Part shown: positions 53,070 through 61,793 of the stretch, one piece after another
Layout of the letters: every line of letters begins with the position of its first letter
Numbering within the stretch: the first letter of the stretch is position 1
Assembly (NCBI GenBank): GCA_021299455.1
Contig: JAJTGQ010000051.1
Span: forward strand, 17,755-81,754
Direction: 5' to 3'
Origin: Flammeovirgaceae bacterium
GTDB taxonomy: Bacteria > Bacteroidota > Bacteroidia > Cytophagales > Cyclobacteriaceae
DNA length: 64,000 nt
The notes under the pieces: generated by a model
What the model was told of the DNA's origin: nothing
The model's input: only the letters and a program-made list of their open reading frames with translations
Database searches by the model: none
Position numbers and translations under genes: made by a program

Positions 53070-53348
53070 ATGAACATTTTTGTAGCCCGTTTAAATTTTA
53101 AAACCAGACGCGAAGATCTGGAGGCAGCCTTTGCAAAATTTGGTCAAGTAACTTCTGCGAAAATTGTAAAAGATCGAGATACCGGCCGATCGAAAGGTTT
53201 TGGCTTTGTAGAAATGGCTAATGATGCAGAAGCCCAAGCCGCCATTGCCGCACTTAACGAAACAGAACTGGATGGCCGAGCGATAGTGGTAAAACCCGCC
53301 AATCCGAAAATCGAAGGCGGGGGAGCAACCCAGCCACAACAATCCTGA
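53070..53348 (+). CDS. RRM-domain RNA-binding protein
   Basis: 92 residues from the ATG at 53070. A single RRM: RNP2 MNIFVARL and RNP1 KGFGFVEM, then a short Gly/Gln tail. Bacterial RRM proteins of this size are RNA chaperone-like and often cold- or stress-induced. A 150-base upstream region is likely its leader. Followed by a terminator. Confidence 0.92.
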   Translation: MNIFVARLNFKTRREDLEAAFAKFGQVTSAKIVKDRDTGRSKGFGFVEMANDAEAQAAIAALNETELDGRAIVVKPANPKIEGGGATQPQQS

Positions 53349-53369
53349 TAACCTTAACAGTTACATTTG

Positions 53370-53400
53370 AAGCGAGGGGAAGCCTTCGCTTTTTTATTTT
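53370..53400 (+). terminator. Terminator after the RRM gene
   Basis: AAGCGAGG and CCTTCGCTT arms (one bulge) followed by TTTTTATTTT, ending just before the DASS gene. Confidence 0.75.
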
Positions 53401-53405
53401 TTTAG

Positions 53406-54881
53406 ATGACCATGACAAAATCTTTTACTATCGACTGGCAAAAATTGATTGGCTTTATAGCCGGCCCACTTGTCTTTTTTATTTTGTTGCCCATCATTCC
53501 CGATTCATTTATATCGCCCTCAGCAGGTAAGGTTTTGTCGCTGGCGGCATGGATCATCATTTGGTGGATGACAGAAGCAGTACCCATTGCCATTACAGCT
53601 TTGTTGCCGTTGGTATTGTTTCCTTTTATGGGAGTGATGAAGATGAATGAGGCCGCAGCGCCCTATGCCAATCCGATCGTATTTTTATTTATGGGCGGAT
53701 TTATGATTGCCCTTGGCTTAGAAAAACATCGGCTACATGAACGGATCGCCCTCAACTTAATTAAGATCACGGGTACTTCGGGTAACGGAATCATTTTAGG
53801 GTTTATGATCTCTACGGCTTTCATTAGCATGTGGATCAGCAACACCGCTACCGCAATGATGATGCTGCCCATTGCACTTTCAGTTATTAACTTATTGAAG
53901 AGTGACCCTTCCGCTTCCAACGACTTACTTCCTAAAGGCGAACGAAATTTTGCAATTGGCTTGCTGTTAATTGTAGGCTATGGTTCCAGTATTGGCGGCA
54001 TCGGTACAATCATTGGCACACCGCCCAACGTAGTTTTTGCGGGATTGCTCGATCAATTCTATCATCGCAAGTTAGACTTTGGTAAATGGATGTTGGTGGG
54101 TGTACCCATCATGGTGTTGTTGCTGACTTCCATGTATTTCTTGATCACGAGAGTTTTATTCAAAAACGGAATCAACAAAGTGCGAGGTAGTGACGAGTTG
54201 ATCAAAGCAAAGCTACAGGAGTTGGGCAAACTGCGGAAAGAAGAGAAACTGGTGATGATGATTTTTTGTATCACCTGCCTGCTGTGGATATTTCAACAGC
54301 CCATCAATATTCTTTTGAAAAAAGAAATGTTGAACGACACGAATGTGGCTATGATGGGAGGTATCCTCATGTTTATTGTGCCGGTAGATTGGAAGCAGAT
54401 GAGTTTTTTGTTGAAGTGGACCGATACAGAAAAGATGGCATGGGGCATTTTGATTTTGTTTGGAGGAGGCTTGTGTCTGGCTCAGGGGTTGTCTAGTGCG
54501 GGCATCATACAAGCGGTGGGTGCAAAGATTGCCGCCAGCAGTCCTTCTGTTAATTGGTTGATTTTTGGGTTAATCGTGACAGCTGTCTTTATTACGGAGT
54601 TAATGAGCAACGTGGCACTGGTTCAGATTTTTTTGCCTGTGGTGTTTGGTATCGCCACGAACTTGGGCATCGACCCGATTTTGATGGGTATGCCTGTGAC
54701 GATTGGCGCCAGCATGGCGTTTATGTTTCCCGTAGCCACACCACCCAATGCCATCGTGTTTAGTAGCGGTCACATGAAAATGAACCACATGATGAAAGCC
54801 GGCATTTGGCTCAACCTCATTTCTATCACACTGATCTATCTGGCTTCGGTTACGTTGATGAGGTGGGTGTATGGAAGCTAG
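53406..54881 (+). CDS. DASS (SLC13) family sodium-coupled anion symporter
   Basis: 491 residues, about twelve membrane segments. Motifs of the DASS family: WIIIWWMTEAVPIAITALLPLVLFPFMGV near the N-terminus, FISMWISNTATAMMMLPIALS (first SNT motif), GTIIGTPPNVVFAG, and near the end FITELMSNVALVQIFLPVV with MFPVATPPNAIVFSSG. Imports dicarboxylates, citrate or sulfate with Na+. Substrate cannot be decided. Confidence 0.92.
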   Translation: MTMTKSFTIDWQKLIGFIAGPLVFFILLPIIPDSFISPSAGKVLSLAAWIIIWWMTEAVPIAITALLPLVLFPFMGVMKMNEAAAPYANPIVFLFMGGFMIALGLEKHRLHERIALNLIKITGTSGNGIILGFMISTAFISMWISNTATAMMMLPIALSVINLLKSDPSASNDLLPKGERNFAIGLLLIVGYGSSIGGIGTIIGTPPNVVFAGLLDQFYHRKLDFGKWMLVGVPIMVLLLTSMYFLITRVLFKNGINKVRGSDELIKAKLQELGKLRKEEKLVMMIFCITCLLWIFQQPINILLKKEMLNDTNVAMMGGILMFIVPVDWKQMSFLLKWTDTEKMAWGILILFGGGLCLAQGLSSAGIIQAVGAKIAASSPSVNWLIFGLIVTAVFITELMSNVALVQIFLPVVFGIATNLGIDPILMGMPVTIGASMAFMFPVATPPNAIVFSSGHMKMNHMMKAGIWLNLISITLIYLASVTLMRWVYGS

Positions 54882-54908
54882 ATTGCATCATGCCTGCAGC
54901 TAGAGTTT

Positions 54909-56150
54909 CTAAAGAATAAACATCTTATTCTGCGCCAGGCATCCGCTCAATTGGCGATATACTTTTTTGATGGCCTCCTGCGAATGATCTCCATTCAGCG
55001 ATTTGATGATGCGGTCGGAGAGAGAGCCATCAGTTAAAATCACAGATAACTCAGGCTTCCATTTTTCTAAAGCTGTATTGCCAGAAGCAATCAGGCGATC
55101 AATGATTTTTTGCCAAACATCTTTTGTAGTGCAAGGAGTGGTGATGCCAAAAGCATGGAGAAATTCTAACGAGTCGATTTGCGTCTTTAATCCTTGAATG
55201 ATCGATCGATCAAAAATAGTTACCAGGTTATCGGTCTTGAACTTCATTTGCTCTTCGAGTGAAATGAATTTTTCGTTCACTAATGCCTTGATCGTTTCAA
55301 TAACCAACTCAATAATGGCCATATCAGCTGACGGGCATTCTTGCACATCCATTACTCTGATCTCAATTGAGCCGCGATCAAAACGCGGAATGGCACCTCG
55401 CGAGTTTACCCAGATCGGGTTTAAGATGTTTTCTTTGTCGTAACTCGAAAGGTCGGTTTTGATTTTCTCATAAATGGAGTTCATGTAGTTTCTTTTCGAA
55501 AAAATGGCCTCGGGTATCACTTTACCTGTAATGGATGGAATTTTGGCTTGATTTGTTTTATAAAAATTTAAACGAGTATCGAGTACCCCTGTTAATTTTC
55601 CATCTAATATCGGGGAGCTGGCACACAAAGCCGGCAACAGTGGCAAGATCAACCGAACGGCTGCATGTAGTTTCGCGAATTCTTCGTCATCATAGAACGG
55701 GAGATTCAAATGGGTGCTTTGCAAATTTGACCAGCCATGTCCTTTGGTATCAAAAATAGTATCATATAATTCATACACTTCGTTGCTGTCGTGCGGCCAT
55801 AATTTGGTTTCCTTCAGTGGATCCATAAATGGATGCGCGGCAGTAGGCATCAGCATGGCGTTATGCTTGTCCAGTATGGCATTGATTCGTTTGATGTCGT
55901 CCGCAAAACCATTCTCCAACGCATTGAAATTTAACTCCGGCCTGGTGGATTTCAATTCAATCACATGGAGTACCAATTCATTTGACCAGGTAACGATTCC
56001 ATTTTCAAAGTCGCTACCGTACTCGCCCAATTCGTGCTTTAGCACCTCATCGGTGATCGGCTTCACTGCCAACGTGTCTTTGTCAACCATCATGTATTCT
56101 AACTCGATGCCGTAACCTTGAAATAAGTGAATGCGGGAGGGTTGGTTCAT
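54909..56150 (-). CDS. GCS2-type glutamate-cysteine ligase-like amidoligase
   Basis: 413 residues. GCS2 fold: YGIELEYMMVDKDTL (nucleotide/metal site), VLHVIELKSTRP, and THLNLPFYDDEEFAKLHAAVRLILPLLPALCASSP. Such enzymes join a carboxylate to an amine using ATP. It overlaps the RimK-family gene upstream by four bases and is the last gene of the RMD1/C39/RimK/GCS2 operon. Classical GshA activity is possible, but this context points to an unidentified small-molecule or peptide conjugate. Confidence 0.85.
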   Translation of the reverse strand: MNQPSRIHLFQGYGIELEYMMVDKDTLAVKPITDEVLKHELGEYGSDFENGIVTWSNELVLHVIELKSTRPELNFNALENGFADDIKRINAILDKHNAMLMPTAAHPFMDPLKETKLWPHDSNEVYELYDTIFDTKGHGWSNLQSTHLNLPFYDDEEFAKLHAAVRLILPLLPALCASSPILDGKLTGVLDTRLNFYKTNQAKIPSITGKVIPEAIFSKRNYMNSIYEKIKTDLSSYDKENILNPIWVNSRGAIPRFDRGSIEIRVMDVQECPSADMAIIELVIETIKALVNEKFISLEEQMKFKTDNLVTIFDRSIIQGLKTQIDSLEFLHAFGITTPCTTKDVWQKIIDRLIASGNTALEKWKPELSVILTDGSLSDRIIKSLNGDHSQEAIKKVYRQLSGCLAQNKMFIL

Positions 56151-57595
56151 TTGTCGGCCTTTATTTTATTCAAAAATACTTCCATTATGGTATCATACAA
56201 CTTGTCTTTCAATATTTTGTCTTCAATACCTGCATCGATATTCGGATTGTCGTTAATCTCTATCACGTAAAACTTATCGTCAATCTCTTTCATGTCTACT
56301 CCATAAAGGCTTTTCCCAATGAGCGAAGTGGCTTTAACAGCCGTCTTCAGCAGGCCGGAGGGAGCTTGGTCGATGGCAATACACTCTACTTCACCATCTC
56401 TGGATTTTTCTTTGTTTGCGCTCCAGTTAACAATCTGCCAGTGTTCTGAGGCCATAAAATATTTGCACACATAGATTACCTGACCATCAATGATCCCCAC
56501 GCGCCAATCAAAGGGGGTCGGCAAAAACTCCTGGGCAATCAGCAAGTCAGATTTTTCAAACATGCTTTCCCTCACTTTTTTAAACTCCTCCAGTGATTCA
56601 ATTTTAAAAACGCCTTTTGAAAATGCGCCATCGGGCTGCTTGAGGATAAATGGAAACGCCATCTTGTCTGATAGCTTATCACAGTTTTCTTCAGAAATCA
56701 CGAAAGACTTTGGCGTGAGAATTTTATGGGCGCTCAATAATTCGTGCATGTACACCTTGTTGGTGCATTTCAAAATTGACTGAGGGTCGTCCATGACCAC
56801 CAGCCCCAGTGACTCGGCTTTCTTCGCAAATCGAAAAGTATGATGATTGACGTTGGTTGTCTCTCGGATAAAAAGCGCATCATACTGGATCAGCTGATCG
56901 AAATCATTTTTCGTGATGAACTCGGTATTGAACCCTGCTTCCAGGGCCGCTTTGTAGAACCGCTTCAATGCCCGATCATCTGACGGAGGATTCTTGTCGT
57001 CCGGGTTGACAAGAATAGCAAGATCGTATTTTTTCTTGTCGGGTTTATAATCGCGTTTGCGATGCAGGTATTTTTCCAGGGCCTGGGCTAGCAATGGCTT
57101 GTCAGACTCGGGCACTTCTTTGATGCTGATTGGTTTGATATTGTGCAATACCCATTTGTGTTTTCGTGCAAAGGATGCGCGAAGGGAAGGGGCTTGTACC
57201 AACTGAAAGAGTTGCAAGGCCAGTCGATTTAAATGTTCGGCCTGCGCATTTCCAAAATAAATGTTAAATTCTACTTGCTGGTAGGGTTCATTTTTAAATG
57301 TGCTTTGAATCAACTCGTCAAAATCCTGAGAGTCATCGCGCAAGATGGATGGAAAGCGAAGATCTTGAATCGTTGATACACCTGGCAACACTTTGTGGTT
57401 ACGAGCCTCAGCTAGTAAGGAAACATAATAACCTTCGCTTTGGTATTGGTAGGATTTACACAGGTTGATGACCTTTAGATTTTTCACTTGCTGATAAGCC
57501 TCTTCTGAAATGTATTTGTCGGGCGTGATAATTTCCACGTCCTCCACATTAAATTTCCAGGACTCAGGCTTTTCAACGACAATGAGCTTGGGCAT
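56147..57595 (-). CDS. RimK-family ATP-grasp ligase with RLAN-type N-terminal domain
   Basis: 482 residues. The N-terminal 190 residues form the RimK-like N-terminal (RLAN) domain; the C-terminal part from about 195 is an ATP-grasp (DLAILVNPDDKNPPSDDRALKRFYKAALEAG, PFILKQPDGAFSKGVFKI, EINDNPNIDAG with metal ligands). RimK-type ligases add amino acids to proteins or metabolites. Four-base overlap with GCS2 downstream (ATGA). Confidence 0.88.
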   Translation of the reverse strand: MPKLIVVEKPESWKFNVEDVEIITPDKYISEEAYQQVKNLKVINLCKSYQYQSEGYYVSLLAEARNHKVLPGVSTIQDLRFPSILRDDSQDFDELIQSTFKNEPYQQVEFNIYFGNAQAEHLNRLALQLFQLVQAPSLRASFARKHKWVLHNIKPISIKEVPESDKPLLAQALEKYLHRKRDYKPDKKKYDLAILVNPDDKNPPSDDRALKRFYKAALEAGFNTEFITKNDFDQLIQYDALFIRETTNVNHHTFRFAKKAESLGLVVMDDPQSILKCTNKVYMHELLSAHKILTPKSFVISEENCDKLSDKMAFPFILKQPDGAFSKGVFKIESLEEFKKVRESMFEKSDLLIAQEFLPTPFDWRVGIIDGQVIYVCKYFMASEHWQIVNWSANKEKSRDGEVECIAIDQAPSGLLKTAVKATSLIGKSLYGVDMKEIDDKFYVIEINDNPNIDAGIEDKILKDKLYDTIMEVFLNKIKADK

Positions 57596-57601
57596 AGTTC
57601 A

Positions 57602-57743
57602 AATTTGAAAATGTGATGATTTGATAATTTGAAAATCGACCCGAGTAAAATTAGCGGGGCATCCCTTTGAAAAAGATAATTTGAAAATTGAAGAGTGGTG
57701 CCTCACATCATTTTCAAATTGATAAATCGTCAGATCTTCAAAT
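57602..57743. repeat. AT-rich inverted TTTGAAAAT repeats between RimK and C39 genes
   Basis: 57602-57638 and 57704-57743 hold the words AATTTGAAAATG and CATTTTCAAATT in opposite orientation, with a further AATTTGAAAATTG copy between. Part of the 155-base gap inside the operon. Confidence 0.4.
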
Positions 57744-57750
57744 CGTGGAA

Positions 57751-58467
57751 TCATTTTTTTGGTTCAATGACAAGTAAGTTAGCATCATACGTGACAATAC
57801 CCAACATGATGCTGTTGATCAATCGATCAAAGCTTACACTGTAGTACTGGCTTTGCAATGGATTGGGATTCATTGGATCTGCCAGATAAATCTTATTAGA
57901 AGCTTCTTCGTAGCCGTTGATGATTACAAAGTGGCCCACCGGCTCGCCTTTGATACTATCATATTTATTGGTGGCAGGTATCTCACGCTGTGTTCCGTAC
58001 AAATAAGTAGCGCTTAATCCCGTAAGTATAGGAGTAGATTTTTTAAGATACTTTTTCAATAGGTGCTGATCCAATTCTGTTTGCTGAATGGTGCCACCTG
58101 ACTCAATAAACTTGATATAGGCTTTTGACGCTACTAACAATTTTTTACTTCGAAACTTATACCTCATTTGCTTTTTGAGGTTATCGATCATTTTGTTTTG
58201 AGATAGGGAGAACCAGGAAGGATCGAACACATTCAAGTTGTAGGTATAAATGTGAGCCTTATAGCCACGTTTCAACGCGTGATTTCCAAGCATGACAGCC
58301 AATGTGCCTCCGGTTTTTAGACTTTTTACCTCATTGACTACCTCCTTCAAAGGAATGTCGTCATGGTAATATTGGTAAATAGCATGTAGACAGGTGGGGC
58401 CACAAGTGATGTCGTCTGGCTGAGCCTTGATATCAAAATTAAGAAACAACGCCTGGCGATCAGACAT
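57751..58467 (-). CDS. C39-family cysteine peptidase-like protein
   Basis: 238 residues without leader or membrane segment. Papain-like C39 motif QPDDITCGPTCL with catalytic Cys22 and Gln16, His179 in VGHFVIINGY and Asp197 in YLADPMN. Comparable proteins (BtrH-like) sit beside RimK/GCS2 amidoligases, where they release or transfer the product. It overlaps the RMD1-like gene by eight bases, so the unit is translated together. Confidence 0.85.
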   Translation of the reverse strand: MSDRQALFLNFDIKAQPDDITCGPTCLHAIYQYYHDDIPLKEVVNEVKSLKTGGTLAVMLGNHALKRGYKAHIYTYNLNVFDPSWFSLSQNKMIDNLKKQMRYKFRSKKLLVASKAYIKFIESGGTIQQTELDQHLLKKYLKKSTPILTGLSATYLYGTQREIPATNKYDSIKGEPVGHFVIINGYEEASNKIYLADPMNPNPLQSQYYSVSFDRLINSIMLGIVTYDANLLVIEPKK

Positions 58468-59254
58468 ACTTAAAGAGTTTGGTGATCAACAAGTCAAATA
58501 CTTCCACTAAGATCAGGACAATGATGATCCATTCTAAGATGCTACTCTCGCGCTGGTTTGAAATTTCCCGAAAGACGCGTAAGTTATCCTCAATGATTCG
58601 CAGCGTGTATTCAATTTCGCTAAAACGAACACGCAAGTCGAAGTGTTTCATTAAGCCTTTGTGGAGTTTGTCTAAGTATTCGTCATCCCACACCTGTTCG
58701 GGTGCATCAAAAATGTAGATGTTATCGGCAATATCGTTTTGGGTGTTCAAGGCTTTGCCGATGAACTTAATCATGTCTTTGCGATTGATACTTAATTTGC
58801 CGGTGCGCTCAAGATCACGGGTAAAGCCCTTAATCTCGGTGAGAAGATTTTCAGTCACCTTGTGGTAGTAATCAAGTGCCACCGATTGAGCCAAGTTGAA
58901 CATGGCAATCCGAACCACTTTTACGTCTAGCCGATCAACAATCAATTGGTCAAACTCAAACTCCATTTCTCCCTCTTGTACGCTGATCTCGTGGTCATCG
59001 CGCAGCCAATTGTTGTTAGGGTCTTTAAGGTAAGGCTGAATTGCCTTCACGGCAATTTTAATCTCTTCTTCCGAATGCCCTGAAAAAACGATGACTCCAT
59101 AGTTGAAGTAGTACTGATGACGGTCGTTGCCGAATGCGTATAGCAATTCAGTAGAAGATTCAGAAGCGGTTTTTACCTCCAAAAACGCTTTGATGCCTTT
59201 GATATCAAGCTGGTTGGCTACTAGTAGGGCTGATAATTTTATTGTCTTTTCCAT
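58460..59254 (-). CDS. RMD1 (DUF155) family membrane protein
   Basis: 264 residues. DUF155 core: FGNDRHQYYFNYGVIVFSGHSEEEIKIAVKAI and MRFSEIEYTLRIIEDNLRVFREISNQRESSILEW-type ending, then a C-terminal membrane helix (WIIIVLILVEVFDLLITKLFKYV). Related to yeast Rmd1, a mitochondrial membrane protein of poorly known role; bacterial members are undescribed. First gene of the RMD1/C39/RimK/GCS2 operon; TAACTTTG (59272-59265) is a -7 box ten bases before the ATG. Confidence 0.85.
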   Translation of the reverse strand: MEKTIKLSALLVANQLDIKGIKAFLEVKTASESSTELLYAFGNDRHQYYFNYGVIVFSGHSEEEIKIAVKAIQPYLKDPNNNWLRDDHEISVQEGEMEFEFDQLIVDRLDVKVVRIAMFNLAQSVALDYYHKVTENLLTEIKGFTRDLERTGKLSINRKDMIKFIGKALNTQNDIADNIYIFDAPEQVWDDEYLDKLHKGLMKHFDLRVRFSEIEYTLRIIEDNLRVFREISNQRESSILEWIIIVLILVEVFDLLITKLFKYV

Positions 59255-59416
59255 AACTGGTAACCAAAGTTAGCATGATTTTGCCGATTCGAGGAATTCT
59301 CAACAGACAATAAGGTGGGGATCTTTCGGCTGTGATTACGGCAAAATTAAATCTATGAGAGACAATTTCAGGATGCCCCTAAATTGAGCATCTTTGGGGT
59401 GTTAAACTATATTCTG

Positions 59417-60181
59417 ATGAAGAAGTATTTCGTATTGATTCTGATTATTCATTTGCTCGTTACCGGATCATTTGCTTGGGGGGTAACGGGGCATCGCGCG
59501 ATTGGACTAGTTGCTGAAAAGCACCTTTCAGCAAAAGCAAAGAAAAAGCTGAAACTACTCATGGGGCAGGAGTCGTTGGCAATGATGAGTACGTGGATGG
59601 ATGAAGTGAGATCAGATTCAACGTTTAATTACACGGCAGACTGGCATTGGGTGACCATAGAAACGGGAAAGAACTATTCGGACTCACCTAAGAACCCGAA
59701 TGGCGATGTGATTATGACCTTAGAGAGATTAGTAATGGAGCTGAAATCGAAAAAGCTGGATCGAAAAAAGGAAATCGAATATGTTAAAATGATTGTGCAT
59801 TTGGTGGGGGATATTCACCAACCATTGCATGTGGGATGCTGTGATGATCGTGGCGGAAATAGTGTTAAAGTAAAATGGTTTCGGAATGAGACCAACCTGC
59901 ATAGTGTCTGGGACAGTAATATGATTGATGACACCAAACTAAGTTATACCGAATTGGCAGGCGCGCTGGAAGAACCACCTACGGAGGTGTTAACGCAGTG
60001 GCAAAAAGCAAGTGTTAGAGACTGGGCAGCTGAATCAATGACTTACCGGAAGCAAGTATATGCAGTTGGCGATGGCAATTTGAGTTTTAAATATTCCTAT
60101 AAGAATTTAGATAGTGTGAAACTGCGACTAGTGCAGGCGGGTATTCGATTGGCAGGTGTTTTGAACGAAATTTACAAATAG
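59417..60181 (+). CDS. S1/P1 nuclease
   Basis: 254 residues from the ATG at 59417, which starts a signal peptide ending VTGSFA. The mature protein begins Trp21, as needed in S1/P1 nucleases where the N-terminal Trp binds zinc; His26, DWHW, HLVGDIHQPLHVG, DRGGN and NLHSVWDSNMID supply the other ligands. Secreted zinc nuclease degrading single-stranded DNA or RNA. The longer frame to 59384 is rejected. Followed five bases later by the NTF2-like gene. Confidence 0.93.
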   Translation: MKKYFVLILIIHLLVTGSFAWGVTGHRAIGLVAEKHLSAKAKKKLKLLMGQESLAMMSTWMDEVRSDSTFNYTADWHWVTIETGKNYSDSPKNPNGDVIMTLERLVMELKSKKLDRKKEIEYVKMIVHLVGDIHQPLHVGCCDDRGGNSVKVKWFRNETNLHSVWDSNMIDDTKLSYTELAGALEEPPTEVLTQWQKASVRDWAAESMTYRKQVYAVGDGNLSFKYSYKNLDSVKLRLVQAGIRLAGVLNEIYK

Positions 60182-60186
60182 AAGAA

Positions 60187-60618
60187 ATGAAGAAGTTGTA
60201 CCTTTTCGTGTTTGTTGTTTTTCAACTTTCCAACAGTGCCTTTGCGCAACAGCCAAACCAAGAAGAACAAATCATTCGGCTTTCAAAAAGGAAGTTTGAA
60301 TGGTTGGTCGCTAAGAATATCGATTCACTAAAAACGGTCTTGGATGATCAGACTAGGTATGTGCACTCAAACGGATGGATTCAAACGAAACAAGAAGTGC
60401 TAGATGATGTTGTCAGCGGCAAACTTGACTATCGGGATGTGATCGTCACTGAGGCAAGCGTAAGACTGTATCCAAGCGTGGCTATTTTGGTCGGCAAGGG
60501 GCAATTTTCAGGAATTGTCAACAAGAATCCATTTACTATGTCTTTGTTGTATACGGAAGTATATGTGAAAAAGGGAGCCAAATGGCAATTGGCTTCTCGC
60601 CATGCCAATAAAATGTAG
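60187..60618 (+). CDS. NTF2-like (DUF4440) secreted protein
   Basis: 143 residues. Signal peptide (LYLFVFVVFQLSNSAFAQ), then a cone-shaped SnoaL/DUF4440 fold: EEQIIRLSKRKFEWLVAKNIDSLKTVLDDQTRYVHSNGWIQTKQEVLDDVVSGKLDYRDVIVTEASVRLYPSVAILVGKGQFSGIVNKNPFTMSLLYTEVYVKKGAKWQLASRHANKM. No catalytic residues visible. Co-transcribed with the nuclease. Confidence 0.85.
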   Translation: MKKLYLFVFVVFQLSNSAFAQQPNQEEQIIRLSKRKFEWLVAKNIDSLKTVLDDQTRYVHSNGWIQTKQEVLDDVVSGKLDYRDVIVTEASVRLYPSVAILVGKGQFSGIVNKNPFTMSLLYTEVYVKKGAKWQLASRHANKM

Positions 60619-61005
60619 TTGTTTTTTAGGTACGCAAAGATTATTTTTATTATTAGTCTCATCAAGAATAAAGAGAAGGTATTTAACTTTGGTACTCGCC
60701 TTTCAAATAATAGCAAAGATGTCCCTTAAGACCGCATCCAATGGTTAGCATTCCTTCGATTATTAATTGGCTGAAGTAATGTTGGTCTAACTCAATATCT
60801 AAATGCTGCCTACTCTCCGCATTCGAATTCTGTTGTTTCTAATGCGATTTCGCAAACAGATAGACTTTACTAAATCACGGCTGTTGAATTTAGAGCCTAC
60901 AACAGGAAGGCAATAAAGGAACTGAAAGCGCTGGCGCAATACCCGCAAGAGAGTCTTTTCCAAATTAAAGATGAAGCGATAAAAGTTTCGTGGGATGGAG
61001 AGATA
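60619..61005 (+). other. Gap holding the decayed 5' end of the esterase gene
   Basis: No intact gene. From 60874, just after a TAA at 60871-60873, the esterase frame is open and reads ITAVEFRAYNRKAIKELKALAQYPQESLF, which resembles the N-terminal region of HSL-type esterases, but no ATG, GTG or TTG occurs before 61006. The region upstream, to 60619, has stops in all frames. Confidence 0.5.
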
Positions 61006-61761
61006 GTGTTGAGGATATACAGACCAATTGAAGGCAAAGTACTTCCTCTATTGCTTTATTTTCATGGGGGTGGATTTGTTGTAGGCGACCTCGAAAGTCA
61101 TGATTCCACTTGTAGAAGACTAGCGAAACAAAATGAATGTGTTGTAGTTGCGGTTGACTATCGCCTGGCACCCGAGTATCCGTTTCCAATTCCCTGTGAA
61201 GACTGCTATGAAGCAATAGTTTGGGCGGTAAAAAATGCCAGTAGTTTAGGAGTTAATCCTGAGCGGGTTGCAGTAATGGGAGATAGTGCCGGTGGGAATT
61301 TGGCGACCGTAGTAGCCATGATAGCGCGCGACCGAAAGGGACCTACCATTGCGTGTCAGGTTTTAATTTATCCGACAACCGATGCAAGTAAGAGTATGCC
61401 CTCCATCGAGTCACTGAAGGATGGGTACCTGTTGACGAAGGAGATGATCCATTGGTTCTCAAAAAACTACTGTGGTCTCGAGGATAACCTTCGGCAATCT
61501 TACCTGTCTCCTTTGTTCGCCACTGACCTAATAAATTTGCCACCAGCACTCGTGATAACGGCTGAATTTGATCCATTAAAAGATGAGGGAGAGGAGTATG
61601 CGCGCAAGCTAAAAGAAAGTGGAAACCATGTAGTTTTCAAAGAGTATGAAGGAATGATTCACGTGTTCTTTCAAATGCCAAAATACTTGCCAGAGGCACG
61701 AATGGCAGAAGCGCAGGTAGCTTCGTTTTTGCAACAATATTTGTTTTCAAAGTCAGCGTAG
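61006..61761 (+). CDS. HSL-family alpha/beta hydrolase (esterase), probably 5'-truncated
   Basis: 251 residues from a GTG at 61006. Oxyanion-hole HGGG (20-23), catalytic Ser94 in GDSAGG, Asp189 in EFDPLKDEG and His219 in GMIHVF are all present. The homologous region clearly starts about 44 residues earlier (from 60874) but lacks a start codon and is preceded by a stop, so the cap region is incomplete and activity is uncertain. It heads a cassette with an SDR and a Baeyer-Villiger monooxygenase. Confidence 0.8.
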   Translation: MLRIYRPIEGKVLPLLLYFHGGGFVVGDLESHDSTCRRLAKQNECVVVAVDYRLAPEYPFPIPCEDCYEAIVWAVKNASSLGVNPERVAVMGDSAGGNLATVVAMIARDRKGPTIACQVLIYPTTDASKSMPSIESLKDGYLLTKEMIHWFSKNYCGLEDNLRQSYLSPLFATDLINLPPALVITAEFDPLKDEGEEYARKLKESGNHVVFKEYEGMIHVFFQMPKYLPEARMAEAQVASFLQQYLFSKSA

Positions 61762-61793
61762 GAAAACATTTGTGATCTGTTATTTTCGTTTTT

